Shown here: positions 37,301 through 46,731 of the stretch, piece after piece
Layout: every line of letters starts with the position of its first letter
Numbering within the stretch: the first letter of the stretch is position 1
Assembly (NCBI RefSeq): GCF_947179515.1
Contig: NC_067492.1
Coordinates: 9,867,347-9,931,346, forward strand
Direction: 5' to 3'
Source: Apodemus sylvaticus
Taxonomy: Eukaryota > Chordata > Mammalia > Rodentia > Muridae
DNA: 64,000 nt
Notes under the pieces: generated by a model
What the model saw: only the letters and a program-made list of their open reading frames with translations
What the model was told of the DNA's origin: nothing
Databases searched by the model: none
Made by a program: the position numbers and the translations under genes

Positions 37301-40300
37301 GGGATTGTATCTCGGTGGCTTAGCCTGTCTGAGGTTCTGGGGTCCATCCCCTATTTTGCAAGGAAAAAAAAATCAAGCAACCAAAGAAGCTGGGGCGGCT
37401 CCTTTGTACTCATGCGCCTCCCTAGGAACTCAGTCGAGCCCGAGCTCCACTTGAGTAGCGTCTGAGCACAAAGATGGCCGCTGCTTGCCTGGGACTCACC
37501 CTTAAAGTGCAAATACAGCGTGTCGTTCAGGGCAGGGGTGACGTACAGCTTGTGCTGCTTGCAGAGCTTTTGCAGGAACTGTTTTGTCATCCTGTTAAAA
37601 AGCCAAACACAGGAACCTCATTTCGACTTGTCATCTGTGAGAAACTAGTTAAGGGTTTGTGTGTGGCTCTGTTTGGTTTGGAGACTGGGTCTCCTTCAGT
37701 AGCCCAGGTCAACTGGGAACTCACTCGGCAGCCGAGGCTGGCCTCAAGCTTGAGGCTCTCCTGCCTGTGGCAGCTCAGGGATTGCTGCTGTGAGCCATGG
37801 CACCAGCCTGGGCTCTTTCCTTCATCCATTCTGTCTACAAGTTCTCAATCTGAAGCCTCACATTAGGTCCTCCTCCTCCCTTCTCTTTTGGTCTGTTTGT
37901 GTGTGGTCGTGTGTGTGCAAGGTCACGTGGAGGCCAGAGGTGAACACCAGCTGTCTTCCTCTGTCATATTTGCCATAGCTTTTGAACTATAACCTATGAA
38001 CTCACTACCTCATTGCACCAGGAGATTACTGGTTCGGGGGACTGGCTGGCAAGTGAGCCCCAGGTCTCCGGCCTGGTTCAGCCTCTCCAGTTCTCTGATT
38101 ACAGATGTAGAGAGGTGCCTGGGTGTTGCATGGGTACTGGGGATCCTGATTTAAGTCCTCCTCCATGGGTACTGGGGATCCTGATTTAAGTCCTCCTCCA
38201 TGCCATCCCAGCATCATCTCCTCCTTTATCTTTTATAGCTCTTAGGACTTTACCCAATATTGTTGCTTTTGGCCTTTAAAAAGCCCTACACTGTCTGGCC
38301 TAATAAAACCACTCTGAGAAGTATCGTCAACAAGACTGGTGTGAGCCAGGCACAGTATCTGCACCTTTGGGTGCTAGGAATTGAACCTCTGGAACCTCTA
38401 GGATCCTCTGGAAGATCAGCCAGGGCTCGCTATTTATTTATTTATTTATTCATTTATTTATTTATTTAGTGTTTTCGAGACAGGGTTTCTCTGTGTAGCC
38501 CTGGCTGTCCTGGAACTCACTCTGTAGACCAGGCTGGCCTCAGACTCAGACATCTGCCTACCTCTGCCTCCCAAGTGCTGGGATTAAAGGCGTGCGCCGC
38601 CGCCGCCGCCGCCACCACCACCACCCAGCGCAGCCAGGGCTCTTAATTACTGAGTCATGTCTTCAGCCCCAGTAGTGCACAATTATAATGCCAACACCCA
38701 GGAGACTGAGGCAGGAGGCTCATGAGGTTGAAGTCCAGCCTGGGCTATAGAGTGAGACCCTATCTCAGCGCAGGTGCAGGGGCGATGACAAGATGGCTCA
38801 GTGGGTAAAATCAAAGCCTAAAGAGCTGAGCTTGAGCCCTGGACTCAGCTGTCCCTTGACCTTCCATGTGAGTGCCATGGTGCATGTCTGCACACACTTG
38901 TTTCGTAGTCTTCCCTGACACTAATGGTGAATACGTTTTTTTCCCCATAAAAGACCTAGGGTCCATCTGGAGACATGATAAGATGGCTCAGTGATTAAGA
39001 GTGTTTGCTGCTCTAGCGGAGGACATGAGACAAGTTCCCGGTGCCCTCTTCAGGCAGCTCCCAGCCACCTGTAATTCTAGCTCTAGGGATCCCAGCACTT
39101 TCTTTTGGCCTCCATGGCTACCTGCACACACATGCACCCACACATAAGTAAATATGAATAACACCTCCTCCTCTCTCTATTAAAGAGCTACTGTGGTTTC
39201 TCTCCTTCTCTGGAAGTAACAGGGCAGGCTCCTCAGATGTTGTCTGTGCCAGGGGCTAAGCGGCCATTACTGTGTGCCTTCCTCACTATGTGCCTTCCTC
39301 ACTATGTGCCTTCCTTGGAAGCCTCCTCGATGTTCTGCACAACACACACCTGGGGCCCTGATCATCTCTGTCATCTCTCGAGTGGGCGAAGAGGCCATCT
39401 GACCCATTGTCACCGCTCGGTTGCTGCTGACCTGGGCAGGATGTTGCACAAGGACCCACACATGTTTCCTTGGTCTCATTAATTTCTGCAAGATAAAAAA
39501 GTGTCAATTTGTAAAGATCAAAAATAAACTTCAAGGGCAGGAATGGTAATCCTAGCATCCAGGAGCCCGAGGAAGAAGATGTTCCTCTCCATTGGGTTTT
39601 GGGTTTGAGGCCAGCCTGGGCCAAAACAAAGCAAAAAACAAACCTGGGCTGTTAGGTTTTTGATGTTTGTAAACGGGAACCTGTGCTTTCTGTGGAATTA
39701 GTTTTTATACCCACAGATGTTCCTGAGACAGATCCCTACTGACAGGTGAGGCTGCTGGTACATTATCTTCAAGGCAGAAGAAGAATTCTTTGTGCTCTGC
39801 AAACAATCCTTTAAAAACAGTTGCACTGCTAACAGATTCCAGCTGTTACAAACAACGCAGAGTGAACATCTCTGTCCACATTTTTATGCTCTCCTGCGCA
39901 GTTTTTATAGAGGATCAGCCTAAAAATGACATTTACAAAGTCATTAAGAATGCTGTAAAATTGCTATACAGGGTGATGGAGAGGTGGCTTAGTCATTAAG
40001 AGCGTAGTTAGTCTTCCAGAGAACCAGAGAATTTAGTTCTCAGCACCTTCAAGGCAGTTCACAACTGCCTGGAACTCCACTTCCAGGTGACCGGATGCCC
40101 TACCTGGCCTGCTTGTGCACCCACACACATCAGAAACCAGACTCACAGAAACCAGGAAGAGAAGTAGAGTTGTCCTTAAACACAATTCAGGTTTAGATGT
40201 TTCTGTTAAAATCTGCTCAACAGGACAGGAGTTCATCAAGCCTATTTCATTTCTCTTACCAGGGACAGCGTGAAGCCACTGGACCGGGACTGACCCGGAC

Positions 40301-42033
40301 TGAGAGCCACCTGGAAGGGCAGCTCTGGGACAGGACAGGATCTCTGTCTTTCCCCACTTTGGCTCAGAGATGACTGTGATGCAGTCGGCTGTGTAAATCC
40401 TCCTGTTTGTCAGATGAGAGAACCTACAGTTTCCACTTCTGTAAACGTGTTTAATTGCACAAAGTGTAACTTAGGGATGGCAACGTAAAAACAACTCACA
40501 GACAAAAGCACACACAAGAGCCTGGTGTGATCTGGTGTGATCGCCCAAACCCGTGTCAAGGAAGTGAGCTTTGTGCTAGGCTGCTCTCTCCTTAGATGTT
40601 AGAACCTTATGCACACTATTATGAAAGGCATTTTCCTTATTATTTTATTCCATGGGTGTTTGGGGTAAATTCTCACTGGGGTGGAGTGTTAACCTGATGC
40701 TTCAGTAGACTTTATGTGAAATGTCCTATTTCCTTAAATAGGATAAAATACTAATCATTTTCAGGTCATGGGTGTGCATTACGCTGCCTTGTTCTTTGGT
40801 CTTTTTTTCCCCCTCAAAGCTGGATGTCAAAGTTCCACTGGTCCATGGGAGCAGCCAAGTGTGATGGCTCATTCCTGCCATCACAGCACTCAGAAGGTTG
40901 AGGTGAGAAGCCCTCTAGTTCAGGGCTAGCCTAGGCTACACAGGAAATTCCAAATGATGTCTCAAAAATAAAACAAAACTCCAACTCCCTAAAGAAAAAA
41001 AACCTGAAAACAAGCACTTTAGACACATTTAAAGTTGTTCATTAAAACATGGTCTATTCTGGGCTCGTGAGATGGCGCAGCAGTTAAAAGCACTGACTGC
41101 CTTACAAAGGTCCTGAGTTCAAATCCCAGCAACCACATGGTTGCTCATAACCATCCGTAATGAGATTTGATGCCCTCTTCTGGTGTGTCTGAAGACTTAC
41201 ATACAACAATAAATTAAAAAAAACATGGTCTATTCAAATGCACAGAATTTAAAAACTACCAGAATGTATGTGTACATATGGGTGTGGAAGTCAGGGGACA
41301 ACCTTGGGAGTCAGTTCCTGCCTTCCTTCCATCTGATTGAAGCAAGATCTCTCATTTCTCTGCTGCACTGCATACTTCCACTACTTGTGAACTTCTGAGC
41401 AATTCTGTCCATCATTCCTCCCATCTCGCTCATGCTGGGATACAGATCCTAACCACTGCATTTATGTACTTCTGGGATTCAAACTCAGGCCATGAGGATT
41501 ATGTTGCAAGCACTTTCACCCAGTAAGGAACCTCAGACTAATGCAACTTGAAGAACTGATGAGCTCTCTCTATTTGTGGTTTGTTGGATGATGCTGAACA
41601 CTGGGAACGGTGTCTTACACTCATTGCAAACAATTCCCAGGCACAGGAGGTACCCGATAAATTATCGTGGGATAAATAATGGGTGTTCTATATGTACTGG
41701 ATTGATCATATTAATGAAGGTCTAGCATAATGAATGTGTGGGCATATATGTCAGGTGCTAGGTGGTCCATGATTGTGTGGATGGGCATGTTTGAGTAGGT
41801 TGGCTAGCTGTTCTTGTAGCTGTATGGATGACTATGTGTGAGGGGTGCTGGTTGTTCCCAGCTGAGTGAATGGGCATGTGTGAGGGACAGGAGCCCTCGC
41901 CCCCTCGGCTCCCCGGCGCTATGGCACCTTCTTTGCGGACCCCTGGGCCCGCGTCGCCGTGATCGCCTGCCGACTCCTCCAGACTGGGCTCCGCCGCGCT
42001 GTCCACCGGCGGCTCTGAGGCCTCGGGGTGCAT
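21174..42033 (-). CDS. Dnaaf1: Dnaaf1 (Lrrc50), dynein axonemal assembly factor 1
   Basis: Twelve coding exons in transcript order: 41928-42033, 39350-39485, 37500-37591, 33926-34147, 33656-33822, 31079-31200, 28268-28425, 27154-27411, 24037-24128, 22949-23008, 21872-22265, 21174-21268; total 1902 nt, 633 residues, all GT-AG and in phase. The start is the ATG giving MHPEASEPP. An acidic N-terminal tail leads to SDS22-type leucine-rich repeats at about residues 110-260 (for example [20 protein letters not shown]) and an LRR cap ending LTYLDDRPVFP. A charged helical stretch follows (about 283-335), then a low-complexity acidic tail ending EDIEFGLD. It acts in the cytoplasm in preassembly of outer and inner dynein arms for motile cilia; human loss causes primary ciliary dyskinesia. 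It shares a divergent promoter with Hsdl1. The tail is shorter than the human one. Confidence 0.96.
21450..21472. repeat. (GT)n microsatellite in Dnaaf1 last intron
   Basis: About 11 GT units. Confidence 0.9.
21647..21696. repeat. 19-base tandem repeat, 2.6 copies
   Basis: CCACTGGCTAGCCACGCCT at 21647 and 21666, with a partial copy at 21685. It lies in the intron before the last Dnaaf1 exon. Confidence 0.95.
22266..22948. other. Dnaaf1 intron 10
   Basis: Holds a short B1-like fragment (about 22843-22906, forward sense: CGGTGCATTCCTGTAAGC, then GGGAGGTAGAGGCAGGCGAG). Nothing else is recognised. Confidence 0.55.
23009..24036. other. Dnaaf1 intron 9, nothing distinctive
   Basis: No repeat family, tandem array or conserved exon-like segment was recognised between exons 10 and 9. 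Confidence 0.5.
24786..24843. repeat. Perfect 29-base tandem duplication
   Basis: Two identical units (24786-24814, 24815-24843) in Dnaaf1 intron 8. Each contains TGATGCGCATACATGGCGG, that is, an NRF1-like half and a YY1-like ACATGGCGGCC. Confidence 0.95.
24913..25077 (-). mobile_element. B1 SINE, minus strand, diverged
   Basis: T-rich tail and recognisable B1 reverse complement (GGCAGGGTTTCCTCTGTGT, then GGCCTTGAACTCAGAGATCC). Confidence 0.8.
25078..26877. other. Dnaaf1 intron 8, mostly unique sequence
   Basis: A poly-G run lies near 26174-26187. No gene, SINE or tandem array was otherwise recognised. Confidence 0.5.
26878..27128. repeat. Minisatellite, about 22-base unit, roughly 11 copies
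   Basis: Units variable around CATAGCTGTGCAGGGTCAGG, some lengthened by CC insertions (CATAGCCCTGTGCAGG). The array ends only 25 bases from the exon 8 donor of Dnaaf1. Confidence 0.95.
27430..27508. repeat. (GA)n / (TC)n tract at the Dnaaf1 exon 8 acceptor
   Basis: On the transcript strand this is a (UC)n run ending about 18 bases before the exon 8 acceptor, so it extends the polypyrimidine tract to about 80 bases. Confidence 0.95.
27905..28048 (-). mobile_element. B3/B2-type SINE, minus strand
   Basis: Reverse complement of a tRNA-head SINE: CAAACCTGGGTCCTCTGG, then GCTGAGCCATC near its end. Confidence 0.8.
28642..28846 (-). mobile_element. B3-type SINE, minus strand, with (GT)n/(GC)n tail
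   Basis: GT run 28642-28684 then a diverged B3 reverse complement ending TCCTAAGCCATCTCTCTA. Confidence 0.75.
28920..29231 (-). mobile_element. B4/RSINE-type SINE, minus strand
   Basis: Diverged: AGGTTAGAGCATGACC, then TTACTGACTGAGCTGTCTCC and a terminal CAGCCCC. Confidence 0.6.
29262..29435 (+). mobile_element. B3-type SINE, plus strand
   Basis: Head GGTGGCTCAGTGGTCAGTGG, then CTCAGATCCCAGTGCCCAC and CTCCAGCTCCAGGGAATCTC. Confidence 0.8.
29436..30013. repeat. Long CA-rich VNTR in Dnaaf1 intron 6
   Basis: About 580 bases of ordered repeat. Every unit contains CCACAGAGACACATATACAG, joined by variable runs of ACACAGACACAC. It grows directly out of the 3' tail of the preceding B3 SINE. Long open frames on both strands are produced by the repeat. 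Confidence 0.95.
30676..30705. repeat. (AC)n microsatellite
   Basis: About 14 AC units just upstream of a B2. Confidence 0.9.
30728..30880 (+). mobile_element. B2 SINE, plus strand
   Basis: CGAGAGATGGCTTAGTTGTT, then GAGTTCAATTCCCAGTAACC and a 3' end at CAGCTACAGTGTAC; the A-rich tail is short. Confidence 0.9.
30938..30969. repeat. Perfect 32-base palindrome
   Basis: Uninterrupted two-fold symmetric sequence centred between 30953 and 30954 with no spacer. Arms run from GGACCCCATTAATGAT to its exact reverse complement. It lies in Dnaaf1 intron 6, 110 bases from exon 6. Confidence 0.97.
31238..31435 (+). mobile_element. B4/ID-type SINE with CA tail
   Basis: GGGTAAAGGCACTTGCCACC, then GACGACCTGAGTGCAGTTCC, ending in (CA)n at about 31410-31428. 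Confidence 0.7.
32135..32532 (-). mobile_element. MaLR (MT-type) LTR with internal duplication
   Basis: Minus-strand reading starts TGTGGTGGTCTGAATAGG and ends ACTAAGACA, the signature of the MT group. Inside it a 59-base unit is present twice with no difference (32257-32315 and 32316-32374). It lies in Dnaaf1 intron 5. No clear target duplication is seen. Confidence 0.8.
33393..33619. repeat. Purine-only (GGAA/GGGA)n tract
   Basis: About 225 bases almost entirely A/G on the plus strand, in Dnaaf1 intron 5. It ends 37 bases from the exon 5 donor; the transcript reads pure pyrimidine here. Confidence 0.95.
34293..34325. repeat. (GT)n microsatellite
   Basis: About 15 GT units in Dnaaf1 intron 3. 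Confidence 0.9.
34631..34878 (+). mobile_element. B1 SINE, plus strand, with duplicated 5' end and GAAA-rich tail
   Basis: The first 33 bases, beginning GCCTGGCAGTGGTGGCACAC, occur twice (34631-34663 and from 34664). The normal body follows, then CTGTCTCA and a long A/(GAAA)n tail. Confidence 0.93.
34888..35043 (+). mobile_element. B1 SINE, plus strand
   Basis: CCAGGCGGTGGTAGTGCATG to CCTGTCTCAAAAAAAC, directly after the preceding B1 tail. Confidence 0.95.
35120..35509 (-). mobile_element. B1 SINE, minus strand, split by a DNA transposon
   Basis: Two parts of one B1 reverse complement: 35120-35163 (tail and start) and 35380-35509 (remaining body ending CATGCCCAGCT). The gap is filled by the hAT-type element at 35164-35379. 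Confidence 0.85.
35164..35379. mobile_element. URR1-like hAT DNA transposon
   Basis: Starts CAGTGGTTCTAAAGCTTCCT and ends in an inverted counterpart GATTGAGAACCATTTG, as in the rodent URR1 (hAT-Charlie) family. The flanks CTCTATGT (35156-35163) and CTGTATGT (35380-35387) are an 8-base target duplication with one mismatch. Nonautonomous, no coding content. Confidence 0.85.
35510..37189. other. Dnaaf1 intron 3, sparse region
   Basis: A poly-C run at about 36415-36433 and a B1-like fragment near 37038-37140. No gene or other family was recognised. Confidence 0.5.
37190..37312 (+). mobile_element. B1-like (proto-B1) SINE fragment
   Basis: CCGGTGGTGCAGGCCTGTAA to GAGTTCAAGGTCAGCCCGGG; old and diverged. 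Confidence 0.65.
37665..37812 (-). mobile_element. B1-like SINE, minus strand, diverged
   Basis: GAGACTGGGTCTCCTTCAGT, then GAGGCTGGCCTCAAGCTTGA; lies just upstream (transcript sense) of exon 3. Confidence 0.65.
38129..38198. repeat. 35-base tandem duplication
   Basis: Two identical units beginning CATGGGTACTGGGGATCC at 38129 and 38164. Confidence 0.95.
38431..38637 (-). mobile_element. B1 SINE, minus strand, with (TTTA)n tail and internal CCG/CCA expansion
   Basis: (TTTA)n then a near-consensus B1 reverse complement. At 38596-38627, where B1 normally reads CACCACC, it has about six CCG followed by four to five CCA triplets. Confidence 0.93.
38668..39150 (+). mobile_element. Cluster of B1-like, B4-like and B3 SINE fragments
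   Basis: B1-like 38668-38765 (AGGAGACTGAGGCAGGAGGC); a tRNA-head fragment at about 38785-38930 (GACAAGATGGCTCAGTGGG); and a B3 at about 38976-39150 (AAGATGGCTCAGTGATTAAG). Confidence 0.6.
39970..40140 (+). mobile_element. B3-type SINE, plus strand
   Basis: TGGAGAGGTGGCTTAGTCAT, then CTGGAACTCCACTTCCAGG; diverged. It lies in Dnaaf1 intron 1. Confidence 0.75.
40141..41927. other. Dnaaf1 intron 1, promoter-proximal part
   Basis: Contains a B1-like fragment (40856-40980), the B2 at 41058-41222 and a diverged B4/RSINE-like stretch at about 41270-41530. The last 250 bases before exon 1 carry loose repeats of GTGTGxATGGGCATGTxTGAG. No other gene was recognised. Confidence 0.5.
41058..41222 (+). 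mobile_element. B2 SINE, plus strand
   Basis: GGGCTCGTGAGATGGCGCAG, then GAGTTCAAATCCCAGCAACC and TTCTGGTGTGTCTGAAGAC. Confidence 0.92.
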
Positions 42034-42103
42034 GCTCGCTCCTCGCCCCGCCACTCAGCTCCAGTACTACGGTCAGCGTCGTTGGTAAACCAACGCTTTC
42101 CCG

Positions 42104-42117
42104 GTCGCCGCGGCAAC
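42104..42117. promoter_or_regulatory. RFX X-box motif
   Basis: GTCGCC-GC-GGCAAC fits the consensus GTNRCC N0-3 RGYAAC bound by RFX factors, regulators of ciliary genes. It lies 71 bases 5' of the Dnaaf1 start codon. Confidence 0.75.
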
Positions 42118-42121
42118 CAAT
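42117..42121 (+). promoter_or_regulatory. CCAAT box
   Basis: CCAAT sharing its first C with the end of the X-box and its last T with the start of the NRF1 site. Confidence 0.7.
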
Positions 42122-42132
42122 GCGCATGCGCA
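42121..42132. promoter_or_regulatory. NRF1 palindrome
   Basis: TGCGCATGCGCA, the ideal symmetric NRF1 site, common in bidirectional housekeeping promoters. Confidence 0.85.
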
Positions 42133-42189
42133 GTCGGTTACGCCTCCGAGGGCGGGCCTAGCGGGGGCTCCACCCGGGCGCGTGCGCGA

Positions 42190-42283
42190 ATCACGTGGCT
42201 AGCGGACCTGCGGCGGAGTCCGGGGCGGCGGTCGCGCGGGCGGCCGGCGGGACGGGCTTCGGAGACCGCGCCTCTCGCTGCAG
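42190..42283 (+). other. Hsdl1: Hsdl1 noncoding exon 1 (approximate start)
   Basis: GC-rich leader followed by a donor GCAG|GTATCA. The next usable acceptor in the Hsdl1 reading is at 50718/50719. The 5' limit is inferred only. Confidence 0.55.
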
Positions 42284-43514
42284 GTATCACGCCCGCGCCC
42301 CTCACGCCCCTCGCGCTCCGCTTCCGGCCATGGCCACGCCCCCTGGACCCCGACCCTCGGGAACGCCCTCCCCCAGCCCCCCGCCCCCCCGCCGCGCCCC
42401 ATAGCCCCGAACTCTTGGTTCCGCGCTCCGGGCGGCCCCTCAGCTGCCTGAGCGGGTGTCCCGGATCTCGTCCTCGACCCGCGGCTCGCACGGGCGACAC
42501 GCCCCGGGAACGCCCTTTTTCCCCCTTGTCTCTATCCTTCTTTCCCCTTCGCTAGGTCCGAGTGGGTTCTAAGATTCAGGACTAATGCAGAATGGCCGCG
42601 CTGCTGAAGAAAGCGCGCAGATTCTGCAGAGCCGGGCGGGTTCTGTAAAGTCGCTGGGCCGGGCCCGGCGCCGCTGGGGAGGCGTGGGACATTAGCAGGG
42701 AGTCCCTGTTCTGCCACCAGGACTCAGCTGCACCCCTGGGCGGTGACCGCAGCGGGTACAGGTTCCCACGGGGAGTCTCGGGGACCCCCTGCCGTGCCTT
42801 CGCTGTGAGATCCCCGGGATGTCACCGCGTCCGTTTCCTTTCTCTTTTGTAGTACACCTCGTAAGATTGAGGGAGGGGATAAAGTGAAGCCGCGGGGACA
42901 ACGCTCTTAGCTTTTTCATATAGTCGGGTCAGTGCAAATAGGTAGCTAACATCGAACCCTGAGTGATAATCCTGGCTAGTGGCTCCGGTTTATTGCGGGG
43001 TGGCGGGAAGGCACTGTTGCAAATGCTGTATATGCATGTCTCATCGAATTCTCGTTGTAGGGGAGAAGTGTTAGCCGCTTTTTACAGGTGGTAGTGTTGT
43101 AACTTCAGTCCCCGGGGTGGGGTGGCTTTTTCAGAGTGACCCTAGTCATTGCGGAAATATTACAGAAGCGCAGAGTTTAACATTACTTTATCAGTGGAGG
43201 GCGTGTGCGTGTGTGTTAGGGGGGAGGGAGTGTTTCTCATTTATGTGTGGGTGTAGAGGCTACAGGTCAGTGTCTGTCACTCGCCACCTTATTTTTTGAG
43301 AAAAATGTCTCCCACTGAACTCAGTTTTCTTTAGGTTAGACTGGCTGTCCGGCTCCCATGATCCTCTTGTCCGCTCCTTTCTTCCCAATACTGAAATTAC
43401 AAATGTCTGCAGTTACCCACACTTACATACTGCTGGGGATCTCAGCTCAAGTCCTCAAGCTTGCACAGCAAAAAACAATGTGCTGTGCCATCTTCCCAGT
43501 CCCCAGTGCGTATT

Positions 43515-43925
43515 TTTTAATTGAGGCAAAACTCACGTAACGGAATCCATCATTTTAGCCATTTTGAAATGTACAATTCAGAACCTTGTAGTATATTCAC
43601 AGCGTTAGGCAGGGTGTTACCACCCTAATTCCAGATAATTTCCACAACCACAGAAAGGGATTCCACCTCATGAGCTGCAGTTTGGACCCATCTTGCCCCT
43701 CTCCCCTGTGTTTTCTGTGTCTCTGGATTTCCTTACTGCAAACATGCTTTATACATGTGACCATATGCTGAATGCTCTTTTGTGTGTCCCCCCACTCTCA
43801 TGTTTTCATGTCATAGTATATACTCGATGCCCTGTTCCTTTTTAGAGCTGAGTAATACTCCACTGTGTTGTGCACAGGCCACGTTTTGTTCATTGTCTTA
43901 TGGGCCTTTGGGCAGTTTCAACCTC
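43515..43925. mobile_element. Old L1M-type LINE 3' fragment
   Basis: Contains the mammalian-wide L1 words TTGAGGCAAAACTCACGTAA, CATTTTAGCCATTTTGAAAT and GAGTAATACTCCACTGTGT in the usual order, heavily diverged. It lies in Hsdl1 intron 1. Confidence 0.7.
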
Positions 43926-43967
43926 CGGCTAGTGTGAGAGGAAGGCTGATAGGAGCCTGCTTTGAAT

Positions 43968-44151
43968 TTTTTGTTTGTTTGTTTGTTTGTTTGTTTGTTG
44001 GATTTTTTTTTCAGAGACAGGGTTTCTCTGTATAGCCCTGGCTGTCCTGGAACTCACTCTGTAGACCAGGCTGGCCTCGAACTCAGAAATTCGCCTGTCT
44101 CTGCCTCCCAAAGTGCTGAGATTACAGTCGTGCGCCACCACCACCCAGCCA
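43968..44151 (-). mobile_element. B1 SINE, minus strand, (TTTG)n tail
   Basis: (TTTG)n, then GAGACAGGGTTTCTCTGTAT, ending CACCACCACCCAGCC. Confidence 0.95.
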
Positions 44152-46535
44152 CTTTGAAAAATTTTAATGCAAGCAAAAAATTTTCAGTTACTTTGGATGA
44201 GTGCCTAGGAGTGGCTTGCAGTTGCCTCAGTTCCCTGTGCCTAAGTGGAGACCTGGGTCTCAGGGGTATTGGATCTTGGGTAAGAGTCCTGGGTTCGATT
44301 CCCATGATGCTGTTCTTTTTTCTCGATCTCACTGTTGGTTCAATCAGTGATTAAAAATAGACAGAAGAGGGTAAGGAAGCTTTGGAATGTCAGGGTTTGC
44401 AAGGGCAAGGCTTGCCTGAGTGCTGATACAAAGTTTTTTTCCCTTCAAGAGTGAAACTTGAGCTCTGGCACAAACAGTATCTAATGGGATTTACCGAGGC
44501 AATATTGTATTTACCAAGGTGCTATTGTATACACAGCATTTTGGTGCCCTGGTGCCATGCAGAAGAGAAATGAAAACCAGTCTCCACCATTACAAAAGCC
44601 AGGTCTACAGCCTTCCATCAGAAGAACTTCTAGAAGATGCTGTGAGGAGATACCCTGCCAGGGGTTGCACTAGGAAGTAAAACGTGACGAGCATCGCTCA
44701 CACAGGAAGGGATTTGGAAACAAAGGCGTCCAGCTCTGCAGTGCTAGCAAGAGATAGTAGAGAGAGCGTGTGTCCAGGAGTCTTGTCTTTCTGAGAGGAA
44801 AAGAAGATAATATGATAGGAGGGGCAGACATGGGAACAGGCGTTTTCAAAGGTTCAGAAACAGCAGCACTTGTGGTTCAAAAGAATCTTGGCCCCATCAC
44901 TAACCACTCCTACGCCCTGTTGTTTGAGGGTGAACTGTTGGGTGTTCCCGCAGATGGCACAGAGGAGGCGGTGTGCACGCCCACCTGGGAGGCAGGTGAG
45001 GCAGGCCTGTCACTGTGGAAAGGATTGGTAAGGTAGAGTGGGAGCCCTGAGTGCCTTGTGGCCCAGCACATCCCTTCATGAATGCCTGCACCAGTCCCTA
45101 AGAGAGGCATGATTAAGAATTTGAGTGGTGGCCCTGTACAGGAGGGCATGAAACCACCCTGGGCTGCTGGTAGCGTGGACAGGAATTATATGTGGGAGTG
45201 ACACATCGTACACGGACGCTCAGACCTCAGCGGATAGAGAAGTCTCCAGAAAGGAGACACAGGTCAGCTCAGGACGCTGGGGATTCTTCATGAGCCACTC
45301 AAACAGGAAGTACTCAGCAGTAATGTGAAGTGGAGCGGGCTTGGGGGTACAGGCTGTAGTGCCAGCATTCAGGATGCTGAGGTAAGGTCACGAGTTCAAG
45401 GCCAGCCTGTGTCTCAAAACAAAACAACAACAAAAACAAACCCAGCTTTTGGGAGGGGTGTGCCCTTCATTGTAGAAGAGGAGACACGGATGTAGCTTTG
45501 TTGGGCTGGTCACTGAGTAGGTGCTTTGTTTTCCTTTGAACTATGCATAGTAGGTTTTATATGTTTTGAATTTAATTTCTAGTTTTATTTTTCTTTTTAA
45601 TTTGTTTTTTTTGAGACAGGATCTCACTTGTAGACCAGTTGTTCTTGAGCTCACAGAGACCTGCTTGCTTCTGCTTGCAGAATACTGAGGTTAAAGGTGT
45701 GTCGCCACACCCAGCCCCTCCCCACTTTTTAATGATGGAGACATTAGTTTTGGACACAGCTCCTGACCTCTGGAAGCCTATGCTCCAGTTGCAGAGTCAG
45801 AAGGGAAATGTGGTGTTAGGTGGTAGTAGAGGGTAGAGCTAGGTTGATTGAGGTGCAGGGTCTTCCGGCTTAGAGGAGGCTGGTCCTCAAGGCTGGCCAG
45901 GACTTTGAACCAAGAAGGAGTTGGCTTAGAAGGCTAAATGGGACTTGGGGTTCTTTGTTCAGTGCTCAGAGGGAAACATCAGCCAGAAGACAAGTGCGTG
46001 CCTGCACGCCCTGTGGAGCGGAGGACAAGGAGGCCTTAGCCCTTCCTAGCCTTAGGCTCACCCTTCAGTCCTAGAGCACAGGGCTTGCTTCCCCATAAAC
46101 TCTATGGTTGAGGCTGAGAGCCTGGTGCAGTGTCTTCCAGGCTGGCAGTACTAACATTATCTGTCCAGCCCTTCTTTCTGGCATCTGCCCCTGTGTCTGA
46201 CATACTTCCTTCGGTAACAAGTCACAGAAGTGACTTAACAAGTTACTTCATAGTTCAGCAGTTTAGAGACCAAAACCCACCTCACCACACCAAAGTCACG
46301 GCCCCCAGCAGGGTCCTTCTGGAGCCCCAGTGAAGATTGTGCTCACCTTTGCTGCCTCCTAGAGTCATTCACAGCCCTTGACTGTGACCCTGTGGGGACT
46401 GTGGTCATGTCACTCACTCTGCCTCTGACCTTCCTGTCCCCATTGAAGGGCACATGGAAATATCCAGTCATGCCTCAAGACTGGGATGGGGGCTGGCTTG
46501 CTCCATACTCCCTCTTTCTCTGAGGGTTCTTTTCT
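44152..46535. other. Hsdl1 intron 1, middle part
   Basis: A short B1-like fragment near 45345-45430 and a diverged minus-strand B1 at 45596-45718 (GAGACAGGATCTCACTTGTA to CACACCCAGCC). Otherwise no repeat or exon was recognised. Confidence 0.5.
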
Positions 46536-46731
46536 TTTTTTAAAGGTTTATTTATTTTATGTATACTGTATAGTGTAAATATAGAGTATACTGTAGGTGC
46601 CTTCAGACAAACCAGATACATTGGATCCTATTACAGATGGTTGTGAGCCACCATGTGGTTGCTGGGAATTGAACTCAGGACCTCTGGAAGAGCAGTCAGT
46701 GCTCTTAACCGCTGAGTCATCTCTCCAGCCC
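46536..46731 (-). mobile_element. B2 SINE, minus strand
   Basis: Ends GAGTCATCTCTCCAGCCC (reverse of the B2 head), with GTTGCTGGGAATTGAACTCA inside and a T-rich tail before it. Confidence 0.93.

Larger units (their letters stand above)
41930..42290. promoter_or_regulatory. Bidirectional Dnaaf1/Hsdl1 CpG-island promoter
   Basis: Dense CpG stretch between the Dnaaf1 start codon (42033, minus) and the Hsdl1 first-exon donor (42284, plus). It holds an X-box, a CCAAT box and an NRF1 palindrome, listed separately, and an inverted repeat GTTGGTAAACCAAC at 42081-42094. No TATA box is seen. CpG density stays high to about 42600. Confidence 0.85.

Noticed and set aside
37665..37812. Candidate extra Dnaaf1 exon
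   Set aside because: The sequence is an old B1-like SINE, and the exon 2-exon 3 phase already closes without it.
42028..42555. 175-codon open frame in the Dnaaf1/Hsdl1 island
   Set aside because: It overlaps Dnaaf1 exon 1 in antisense, is Pro/Arg-rich and crosses the Hsdl1 exon 1 donor; a CpG-island artefact.
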